Below, piece by piece: positions 15,200 through 21,986 of a DNA stretch of 32,038 nucleotides. This DNA comes from Pseudonocardia xinjiangensis. Its GTDB lineage: Bacteria > Actinomycetota > Actinomycetes > Mycobacteriales > Pseudonocardiaceae. Position 1 is the first letter of the stretch, and each line of letters begins with the position of its first letter. The DNA is taken from the NCBI RefSeq assembly GCF_012911925.1, contig NZ_JAAXKY010000086.1:1-32038 (forward strand). Reading direction: 5' to 3'. The position numbers were made by a program, and so were the translations under genes. Below the pieces are notes generated by a model that ran no database searches, was not told the origin of the DNA, and worked only from the letters and a program-made list of their open reading frames with translations.

Positions 15200-17563
15200 T
15201 CAGCCCTTGCCGGACGCCCCGCCACCGGCGGAAGCGCCGGACTTCGACGATCCGCTCTTCCCGCTCTTCCCGCTGTCGCCCTTGCCGGCGCCGCCGGTGC
15301 TCCGGGTGGCGGTGTTGCCGCTGCCGCCCGGACCGGTCCTGGCCTTCTTGGACTGCGGGGTCTTCTTCTGACCCGGCTTGCTCTGCGCCGTGTCGTGGCC
15401 TGCGCTGTTCTGCGAGGACTTCCCCTGCGAGGACTTCCCCTGCGAGGACTTCCCCTGCGACGACTTGCCCTGGGTCGGCTTGCCCTCGGCCGACCTCCCC
15501 TGGGCCGACCGGTTCTGGCCTGCCTTCTGCTGCCCCGCCTTGTTCTGGGCTGCCTTGCCGAGGGGTGTCCTGCCCTGCTCCGACTTCCCCGGGGCCGACT
15601 TCCCCGGGGTCGACCTGCCGTGGGCTGCGTTGTCGTTGCGGGCTGCCTCGTTCCGGGTGGCCCGGCCCTGCGCGGTGTCGGTCGGGGCCGTCCTGCCGGT
15701 ACCCCGGACGGTGCCGGCCTTACGGCTGCCCGGCGACCCGGCCCGGCTGGTGCCGGCGGTGCGGTCCGGCTTCCCGGCCGTGGCCCCGGCACCCGGTCGG
15801 GTGCTGCCCCGGCCGGTGGTCGCGCCGGCGTCCGGCGTCCGGTCGCGGACGTTCAGGACGGGGTCGAGCAGCCTCGCCCCGACGCCCACGGCCTGCGCCG
15901 CGGTGTCCCGGACGCGCTCCGCCTTGCCCCGGGGGGTGGCGGCCGCGCCTGCCGTCCGGCCGGTGCGGGCCCGGGACCGATCGTCGTGAGCCGCCGCCGC
16001 GGGGGACCTGTCGGCGCGCGCGGAGCGGGAGCCGGCATCGCCGGACCCGTTGCGTTCGGCGTTGCCGGAGGACCGGTTCGCCGAGTCGTTCCCCGCCGAG
16101 CCGGAGTCGTGGCGCTCACCGGACCCACCCAGCACCGCGCCGGTGACGGTGCTGACCAGCCTGCTGACCGGTCGGCTGCGCTCCGACCGCTCCGACCGCT
16201 CCTCGGAGCTCGACTGCCGCCCGGTGACGGTCCGCTGGGCCGTGTCGACGACGTGGCCCGTGGTGCGGAGGACGGCGCCGCTCGTGCGGACGACGTCGGT
16301 CGTGCCCCCGCCGGACACGACCCGGCCGGCCACGGCGTTGTTCGTCACGCCGCTGGTGCCGCGTCCGAGCATCGCGAGCTCGGTGGCGGAGCGGCCGGCG
16401 GCGCCCGGGCGGGACGGGTCGGGCGGCGCGGTCGAGCTGACGGTCTGGCGTTCCTCGCGGGTGTTCTCCCGGCGGGGAACGACCGCCTGGGCCTGCTCGG
16501 GCGCCTTCACCCGCGGCTTCGGGTCGGGCCGGCGCTCGATCAGCGCGAGGACCTGCTGCGCGATCGGGGTGGTGCGGTCGCTCTCGTCGGGAAGCGGTGC
16601 GGTGACCGCCTCCTCCACCCCGCTGCGGAGGGTGGCGAGCTCCTGCACGTTGTAGTTCCGCTGCTGCAGATGCATGTCGCGCTGGGCGGCCAGGGTGCGG
16701 AGGGTCTCGGCCTGGTCCGGTGAGGTGGGTGCCTGGGGGGCGGTGCGCAGGGCCCGTTCCACGGCGTCGAGCTGTTCCTGGGCCGCGGTGAGGTCGGTGC
16801 TGACCTCGGACATCGTGCGGAACGCGCTGATCTGCGACTGCAGCGTGACGCGCTGCTGTTCGAGGAGCGCCTTGCGCTCCTGGAGAGCGCGCAGCGCGGC
16901 CGGCTGGCCCGCCCGGGCCGCTTCGGGGAGCCGGGCCCAGCTCGCCTCGGTGAGCGCGACCGTGTCGAGCTGCTTGGTGATCGAGGCGAGCACGACCTCG
17001 GCACGGGCTGCCCACTGGCCGGTGTCGACGGCCGGTGGAGGCGTGGCGGGTGGCTGCGCCTGCGGCACGACCGGGATCGGCGTGCTCGTGACGAGGTATC
17101 CGCTGCCGCCGGCGATGAGGCTCGCCACCGCGATGCCGGCCACCGCCCGCCGGCGCATCAGCACGGCCTCGCGCTTGCGTTCCCCCGCACTGCGCGCTGC
17201 GCGGCGGTTCTCGCCGGACGGCCGCTCGGGACGGGGGGGTGGCGGGGGAGTCTGGGTGACCAGCCACGTGGCGGCAGCGCTCCACGGCCGCGGCCGGCCC
17301 TGGCGCGGCGCAAGCGGCTCCGGCTCCGGCGCAAGCGGCTGCTCCGGCGCGGCCGGCTGCTCCGGCGCGGGGGCCGCGAAGGCGACCGGGACCGGCTGCT
17401 CGGCCTGCGCGTCGGTGTCGGTGTGGGCGGCCAGGTGGCGCTGCTTGCGTGCGGCCGCACGGTGGGCCGGTGTGCAGTACCGACGCGGCGGCCCGCCGTC
17501 CGTAGGCTGTTCGATCGAGGCATCGCACCCCGGTAGAGCACACGTGGTCGGCTCGTCGGTCAT
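15200..17563 (-). CDS. Single-pass membrane protein: Cys/His cluster, coiled coil, basic Gly-Lys-Gln repeat tail
   Basis: The protein has 787 residues and is of no family I recognise. The N-terminal Cys8, Cys13, Cys30, His34 (CALPGC, then RRYCTPAHR) look like a small zinc knuckle. Pro/Glu-rich linkers follow. One membrane helix at about 139-160 comes after KREAVLMRRR, so the N-terminus should be cytoplasmic and the rest outside. Residues about 170-330 are helical, Gln/Ala/Glu-rich and coiled-coil-like. From about 400 the chain is low-complexity Ser/Thr/Arg/Gly, then about 649-718 repeats a five-residue unit (QGKSS, PGKSA, LGKAA), ending in Gly/Ser/Lys. The tail is strongly basic, suiting cell-wall polyanion or nucleic-acid binding. 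ATG 17563 has AGGGGGGA 5-6 bases upstream. It is convergent with the ATPase pair. A role as a membrane partner of the ATPases is speculation. Confidence 0.8.
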   Translation of the reverse strand: MTDEPTTCALPGCDASIEQPTDGGPPRRYCTPAHRAAARKQRHLAAHTDTDAQAEQPVPVAFAAPAPEQPAAPEQPLAPEPEPLAPRQGRPRPWSAAATWLVTQTPPPPPRPERPSGENRRAARSAGERKREAVLMRRRAVAGIAVASLIAGGSGYLVTSTPIPVVPQAQPPATPPPAVDTGQWAARAEVVLASITKQLDTVALTEASWARLPEAARAGQPAALRALQERKALLEQQRVTLQSQISAFRTMSEVSTDLTAAQEQLDAVERALRTAPQAPTSPDQAETLRTLAAQRDMHLQQRNYNVQELATLRSGVEEAVTAPLPDESDRTTPIAQQVLALIERRPDPKPRVKAPEQAQAVVPRRENTREERQTVSSTAPPDPSRPGAAGRSATELAMLGRGTSGVTNNAVAGRVVSGGGTTDVVRTSGAVLRTTGHVVDTAQRTVTGRQSSSEERSERSERSRPVSRLVSTVTGAVLGGSGERHDSGSAGNDSANRSSGNAERNGSGDAGSRSARADRSPAAAAHDDRSRARTGRTAGAAATPRGKAERVRDTAAQAVGVGARLLDPVLNVRDRTPDAGATTGRGSTRPGAGATAGKPDRTAGTSRAGSPGSRKAGTVRGTGRTAPTDTAQGRATRNEAARNDNAAHGRSTPGKSAPGKSEQGRTPLGKAAQNKAGQQKAGQNRSAQGRSAEGKPTQGKSSQGKSSQGKSSQGKSSQNSAGHDTAQSKPGQKKTPQSKKARTGPGGSGNTATRSTGGAGKGDSGKSGKSGSSKSGASAGGGASGKG
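15410..15469. repeat. 15-bp tandem repeat, four copies, encoding QGKSS units
   Basis: CTGCGAGGACTTCCC occurs three times identically (15410-15424, 15425-15439, 15440-15454) and once with two changes (15455-15469). More decayed copies run on to about 15620. The unit is a multiple of three, so copy-number change keeps the reading frame of the membrane protein. Confidence 0.9.
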
Positions 17564-17909
17564 GTCGTCCCCCCTGGCGAGGTCACGCCCGCGTGATGCC
17601 CGTGCGCCCCGCCGTACCGCAGCGGGTGGTGGGAGCGCCGCCCGATACAGCTCGGCAGCGCACCTGCCCCCCGTGCATCTCCACCACTGCCCCCGCAGGC
17701 CTCGTCGAGGCCCTTCCCAGCCGGCGGCACCGCACGCACGCGAGTGTGGCCGACCGCACTGCCGCGCCGATGCCAGCACGATGCCGGAGCGCGGAGCCCG
17801 AGGCATCCGCCGGCGGATCTGCTGGGGTGAGCGCGTACTGCCGTGAAGATCCCGCACCGTACCCGATCACTCATCGCCCGACTCCACCTTTCCCGTTACA
17901 CATTGGACA
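17564..17909. other. Intergenic region, 346 bases, no gene seen
   Basis: This lies between two minus-strand genes, the SARP regulator (ends 17910) and the membrane protein (starts 17563). Reading frames here have no homologous character. It should contain the membrane-protein promoter: TACGGT read on the minus strand near 17866 is one possible -10. A small GGCCTC/GAGGCC dyad lies at 17698-17712. Nothing else stands out. Confidence 0.5.
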
Positions 17910-19847
17910 TCACGCCTGCCGGGCCGTGGGCCGGCGGAGAGCGGTGCGGGGGAGGCCGCCCCGCGGGTGTTCCCCGGCCTCCGGCAGGCGCCGCCGCGCG
18001 GCGTGGATCTCGGCCGGGTCGTCCTCCTGTGCCTGGCGCAGCAGGGCGAAGGCCCGGGTCAGGCCGTGCAGCCGGTAGCCGCCGCCGGGCCGCCGCTGCA
18101 GGAGACCGGCCTCTGCGAGCTGGTCCAGACCCGCTGCTACGACCGCGACCGGTTGCTCCACCAGCACGGCCCCGGCCTCCGGGGTGATCCGATCGTCCGG
18201 CACGAGACCGAGGAGGCGCAGCAGGTGCCGCTGCTCGGCGGTGAGCTGCACGTACGACGCCTCGAGCGCGGCGGCCACCCCCAGCTGCCGGTCGCCCGGG
18301 ATCCGCAGGGTCGCGACCGGGCCGTCGCTGCGCAGCTCCTCGACGTAGGCGGCGACCGGGAGGTGGGGCCGCGTCACGAGGTGGGCGGCCGCCACCCGCA
18401 GCGCCAGCGGGAGCCCGCCGCACAGTGCGATCAGCTCGCCGGCGGCCTCGGGCTCGCGCGCCATCCGCTCGTCGCCGACGATGCCGTGCAGCAGCAGGCG
18501 CGCGTCGCCGGGATCGAGCATGTCGAGGGAGATCCGGTGGCCACCGGGGGAGACCAGCAGGCCCGCCAGCTCGTGGCGGCTGGTGACCACCACGCCGCAG
18601 GTGGAGGCCCCCGGCAGCAGGGTGCGGACCTGTGCCGGGCTGTTCGCGTTGTCCAGCACGACGAGCAGCCGGCGCCCCGCGGTCACCGAGCGGTACGCGG
18701 CCACCGCGTCGTCGAGCCTCGGCGGCACCCCCTCCGGCGGCATGCCGAGGGCCCGCAGGAAACGGGCGAGGGTCTCCTCCGGCGGCTGCGGCGGTGTGTC
18801 GCCGTGGCCCCCGAGGTCGGCGAACAGCTGCCCGTCGGGGAAGCGGTCGGCCAGCCGGTGGGCCGCATGCACCGCGACCGCGGACTTCCCCACTCCCGGC
18901 GGGCCGGCCACCACCACCAGCCGCGCCGCCGAGGCGTCCTCCGCGGCGCCCAGCAGATCGGTGAGCTGCCGGATCGCGTGCTGCCTCCCGACGAGGCCGG
19001 CGGGTGCCACGGGCAGCTGCCGGATGTCGTGGAGTACAGCGGCCGGCGCGGGAGCGTCGGGCGGCCCGGTGCCCCGCAGGATCTGCTCGTGCGCGGCGCG
19101 CAGTTCGGGGCCGGGATCGATGCCCAGCTCGTCGGCCAGCAGCCGCGTCACCTCCCGGTAGGCCTCGAGGGCCTCGCCCTGGCGTCCCGTGGCGTAGAGC
19201 GCCCGCATCCACTGCGCCCAGAAGCGTTCGCGCAGCGGGTGGCTCCGCACCAGCCCGATGAGCTCCTCCGCCAGCTCGGCGTGGCGGCCGAGCCGGAGGT
19301 CCACGTCGATGCGCAGCTCCAGCGCTTGCAGGTACCGCTCGACGAGCGGGGGCACCTCGTTGCGGTGCAGTGCGGGCGACGCCACGTCGGTGAGCGGCGG
19401 CACGGCCCGCCACAGCTGCAGCGCCTCGGCGAGCGCGGCGGACGCCCCGAGGTCGTCGCCCAGCTGGGCGGCCCGTCTGCCCTGGTGGACCAGGGCGTCG
19501 GAGCGGTCGAGGTCGAGCTGTCCCGGGCCGAGCTCGATCCGGTAGCCGTCGGGCTCGGTGCGGATGTGCACCCCGGTGCCGGAGAGGGCCTGCCGCAGCC
19601 GCATCACGTGCTTCTGGACGGTGCCCCTGCTGTCGTGCGGGGCGCCGGTGTCGGGCGGGGCGCCGTGGTGGGTGGGGCCGTCCCACAGCTGCTCGGTCAG
19701 CTCGGCGATGGAGACCGTCCGGTTCGCCCGCAGGAGCAGTGCCGCGAGCACGACGCGTTGCTTGCCCTGGGGGACCGGTACCGGTACTCCGCCGGCCACG
19801 ACCTCGAGCGGGCCCAGGATGCGGAAGGACACCTCCGTGGACGTCAC
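17910..19847 (-). CDS. SARP-family regulator with BTAD and NB-ARC domains, no TPR region
   Basis: The protein has 645 residues from GTG 19847. The order is an OmpR-type winged helix (about 5-95, FRILGPLEVVAGG, KQRVVLAALLL), a bacterial transcriptional activator (BTAD) domain (about 110-260), and an NB-ARC ATPase with P-loop GPPGVGK (315-321), Walker B RLLVVLDNA, VVVTSRHEL and the GLPLAL motif. It stops soon after the NB-ARC winged helix (LHGLTRAFA), so the TPR array of AfsR-type proteins (about 1000 residues) is missing. SARPs activate transcription, often of antibiotic clusters; here no biosynthetic cluster is adjacent. GTG 19847 is preferred over GTG 19874 because SARPs start close to F-x-I-L-G-P-L. 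It is divergent from a GntR gene across a likely operator. Confidence 0.9.
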   Translation of the reverse strand: MTSTEVSFRILGPLEVVAGGVPVPVPQGKQRVVLAALLLRANRTVSIAELTEQLWDGPTHHGAPPDTGAPHDSRGTVQKHVMRLRQALSGTGVHIRTEPDGYRIELGPGQLDLDRSDALVHQGRRAAQLGDDLGASAALAEALQLWRAVPPLTDVASPALHRNEVPPLVERYLQALELRIDVDLRLGRHAELAEELIGLVRSHPLRERFWAQWMRALYATGRQGEALEAYREVTRLLADELGIDPGPELRAAHEQILRGTGPPDAPAPAAVLHDIRQLPVAPAGLVGRQHAIRQLTDLLGAAEDASAARLVVVAGPPGVGKSAVAVHAAHRLADRFPDGQLFADLGGHGDTPPQPPEETLARFLRALGMPPEGVPPRLDDAVAAYRSVTAGRRLLVVLDNANSPAQVRTLLPGASTCGVVVTSRHELAGLLVSPGGHRISLDMLDPGDARLLLHGIVGDERMAREPEAAGELIALCGGLPLALRVAAAHLVTRPHLPVAAYVEELRSDGPVATLRIPGDRQLGVAAALEASYVQLTAEQRHLLRLLGLVPDDRITPEAGAVLVEQPVAVVAAGLDQLAEAGLLQRRPGGGYRLHGLTRAFALLRQAQEDDPAEIHAARRRLPEAGEHPRGGLPRTALRRPTARQA

Positions 19848-19968
19848 CGGCGCCCACCCGGCTCCGCGATGCACACGCGGGGGATGCGCGCCATGTGATC
19901 GACACCTCGCCCCCGTGGTCGACGTCGGCGTCCCGTCCGCTGCCGGGGGTTCGCCCTGACGTGATCGT

Positions 19969-19994
19969 TCTAGCGTAGAGGATTGTTCTACAAT
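19969..19994. promoter_or_regulatory. FadR/GntR-type operator with overlapping -10 box
   Basis: TTGTTCTACAA (19983-19993) fits TNGTNNNACNA, the known operator pattern of FadR-subfamily GntR proteins, and is part of the dyad ATTGT-TCT-ACAAT (19982-19994). A second dyad, TCTA-GCG-TAGA, lies at 19969-19979. TACAAT (19989-19994) is a near-consensus -10 toward the GntR gene, so a bound repressor would block it. The site is between the divergent GntR and SARP genes and is AT-rich against the local background. Autoregulation by the adjacent GntR protein is inference. Confidence 0.7.
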
Positions 19995-20105
19995 TCACAC
20001 TATGCTTCTGGGAACGACCCGCATCGTCGTACGATCCTGGTGTCGCACGGCCCTGCGTCCCCGCGGCGACGGATCGTGCCCGACATCCACGGCTGGAGGC
20101 CCGCA

Positions 20106-20798
20106 GTGACGACCGAAGGCCTGGCGGCCGACCGGCTGCTGCTCAACCGCACGAGCACCGCCGAGCGCGTGGCCGCGATCCTGCGCAGCCGCATCAGCGA
20201 GGGGTACTTCCTGCCCGGCGCCCGCCTGGCGGAGGACACCATCGGCACCGCGCTCGGGGTCTCCCGCAATACGCTGCGGGAAGCGTTCCGGCTGCTCTCG
20301 CACGAGCGGCTGCTCGTCCACGAGCTCAACCGGGGCGTGTTCGTCCGGACGTTGAGCATCGAGGACGTCATCGACCTCTACCGCGTGCGCGTTCTCGTCG
20401 AGTGCGGCGTCGTCCGGACCATCACGGAGGTCCCGCGCGGGATCGACCAGCTCGTCGCCGCCGTGTCGGACGGCGAGGAGGCCCTGCGCCGGCAGGGCTG
20501 GCAGGCACTGGGCACGGCCAACCTCAAGTTCCACGAGGCGCTCGTCGCGCTCGCGGAGAGCCCGCGCACGGACGAGCTCATGGGCGGTGTGCTCGCGGAG
20601 CTCCGGTTGGTCTTCCACGTGATGGCGGACCCCAAGCGCTTCCACGAGCCGTACCTGGCGCGCAACAAGGAGATCCTCGCCCTCCTGCAACAGGGCGACG
20701 GGCCCGCGGCCGCCGAGGCGCTCGCGGTGTACCTGCGCGACGCCGAGGAGCAGCTGGTGAAGGCCTACCGGGACACGCAGCCCTCGACGTTCGCCTGA
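20106..20798 (+). CDS. GntR-family transcriptional regulator (FadR/FCD subfamily)
   Basis: The protein has 230 residues from GTG 20106. The winged helix-turn-helix (about 12-85) has the GntR signature AERVAAILRSRISEGYFLPGARLAEDTI and LGVSRNTLREAFRLL. The all-helical C-terminal FCD ligand domain (about 90-220) has D-L-Y-R-V-R, N-L-K-F-H-E and later helices that usually supply metal-binding Asp/His residues. Such proteins sense carboxylates or sugar acids; the ligand is not predictable. Upstream in-frame codons to 19983 run through the operator and are unlikely to be translated. It is divergent from the SARP gene and probably controls it together with itself. The third ATPase gene follows in the same direction. 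Confidence 0.92.
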   Translation: MTTEGLAADRLLLNRTSTAERVAAILRSRISEGYFLPGARLAEDTIGTALGVSRNTLREAFRLLSHERLLVHELNRGVFVRTLSIEDVIDLYRVRVLVECGVVRTITEVPRGIDQLVAAVSDGEEALRRQGWQALGTANLKFHEALVALAESPRTDELMGGVLAELRLVFHVMADPKRFHEPYLARNKEILALLQQGDGPAAAEALAVYLRDAEEQLVKAYRDTQPSTFA

Positions 20799-20827
20799 CG
20801 GTCCTCGAGCCCCGGACGTGCTGGTCG

Positions 20828-20833
20828 TAAGAT
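20828..20833 (+). promoter_or_regulatory. Possible -10 box for the third ATPase gene
   Basis: TAAGAT matches TANNNT and lies 30 bases after the GntR stop. Transcription would begin near 20840, next to the in-frame GTG 20844 and 90 bases before the RBS-preceded ATG 20931. No clear -35 is seen. Confidence 0.4.
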
Positions 20834-20930
20834 CCGGTTGGCGGTGATCATGCGGGATCTCCTCGATCTCGCCTTCGTCCGGCAGCGCGGCCCGGATCCA
20901 GCAGCGACGTCGCCGCGCGGTGGGGGGAAC

Positions 20931-21986
20931 ATGCCGAAGAGAGCTTTTGCGTCGTCCACTGGTTCTGCATCGGACGCCCCGCCCGGCCCGGAGGAGCAGC
21001 CGGCCGGGACTGCGGGCGAGCCGCCCGCCGAGGTCGCGGACCGGCCTCCCGCCGCGACGGCTGCCGAGCTGACCGACCACATGATCGTCCGGCCCCGCTC
21101 CGACGCGCCGACCGTGGGCTGGCGCCGCGCCGTCCACGCCGCGAGCGGTGGCGTGATCAACCTCGGCGCCGGGCCCGTCGAGCGCCGCCGTCACGACCTG
21201 GCGGCGCGCATCCGGCGGGAGCTTCCCGGCCCGCACCAGATCGCGGTGACATCCATCAAGGGTGGCGTGGGCAAGACGACCGTGACGGCGCTCCTGGGAC
21301 TGGCACTGGCCGAGCACCGCGGCGACCGCGTCGTCGCGCTCGATGCCGATCCCGACGCGGGCACCCTCGCCGACCGGCTGACGGGTGAGCCGGGCACGAC
21401 GGTGCGGGACCTGCTCGACCACATCGAGGACGTCCAGGCACTTCCCGACGTCGCACGTTTCACGAGCCTCGCCGGCCGGTTGCAGGTGCTGGCCTCCGAG
21501 CAGGACGCGGCCCGCAGCGTGGCCATCAACCGCGCCGAGTACGAGCAGGTGTGCACCGTGCTCAGCCGGTTCTACAACATCGTCGTCACCGACTCGGGCA
21601 CCGGGATGATGCACTCGGCGATGCACGGCACCCTCGCCACGACCGACAGCCTCGTGGTGGTGGGCGCGCTGACGCTCGACAGCGCCAGCCGGGCCAGCAA
21701 GACGCTCGACTGGCTACTCGCCCACGGCCATCGCGACCTGGTCGCCCGGGCCGTCGTGGTGCTGTCCGGCGACCGCACGAGCAGGGAGGTCGACACCACG
21801 CGGCTGCGCGCGCACTTCTCGACCCGGTGCCGGGCGGTGGTGGACATCCCGCACGACCCGCATCTCGCCGTCGGAGGCACGATCGAGATGGCCGCGCTCC
21901 GCCCTGCCACCGCGGATGCGGTGCTCGAGCTGGCGGCACTCGTGGCCGACGAGTTCGGTCAGCCGGGCGGCCCGAACTCGGTGTAG
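20931..21986 (+). CDS. ParA/MinD-family ATPase, EspI-like (paralogue 3)
   Basis: The protein has 351 residues from ATG 20931, chosen for the GGTGGGGGG run 3 bases upstream. A Pro/Ala/Glu-rich N-terminus leads to AAELTDHMIVRPRSD, then VGWRRAVHAASGGVINLG and the ATPase core: SIKGGVGKTT, DADPDAGTLADRL, VTDSGTGM. It shares all signature blocks with the pair at 12893-15142 but is more diverged (DADP for DANP, INLG for LNPG, Ser and Gly for Cys in VVLSGDR), so it separated earlier or evolves under different constraints. INLG and DADP are closer to EspI as I remember it. A longer form from GTG 20844 or TTG 20838 is possible. Its 3' end overlaps the convergent propeller gene by 28 bases. The partner is unknown. 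Confidence 0.87.
   Translation: MPKRAFASSTGSASDAPPGPEEQPAGTAGEPPAEVADRPPAATAAELTDHMIVRPRSDAPTVGWRRAVHAASGGVINLGAGPVERRRHDLAARIRRELPGPHQIAVTSIKGGVGKTTVTALLGLALAEHRGDRVVALDADPDAGTLADRLTGEPGTTVRDLLDHIEDVQALPDVARFTSLAGRLQVLASEQDAARSVAINRAEYEQVCTVLSRFYNIVVTDSGTGMMHSAMHGTLATTDSLVVVGALTLDSASRASKTLDWLLAHGHRDLVARAVVVLSGDRTSREVDTTRLRAHFSTRCRAVVDIPHDPHLAVGGTIEMAALRPATADAVLELAALVADEFGQPGGPNSV

Noticed and set aside
15410..15620. Short regular repeats that could be taken for a CRISPR array
   Set aside because: Units are contiguous 15-mers with no spacers, lie inside a coding frame and encode a pentapeptide repeat. No cas gene is present.
17564..17909. Extra small genes in the 346-base gap
   Set aside because: Open frames there have no ribosome site, unfavourable composition and no family likeness.
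19983..20105. N-terminal extension of the GntR protein from ATG 19983
   Set aside because: It would translate through the operator and -10 box, and the extra residues lie outside the GntR domain.
12893..21986. Plasmid or chromosome partition locus
   Set aside because: No ParB gene, no parS-like repeats and no replication gene accompany the ParA-type ATPases, and their N-terminal plan is EspI-like.
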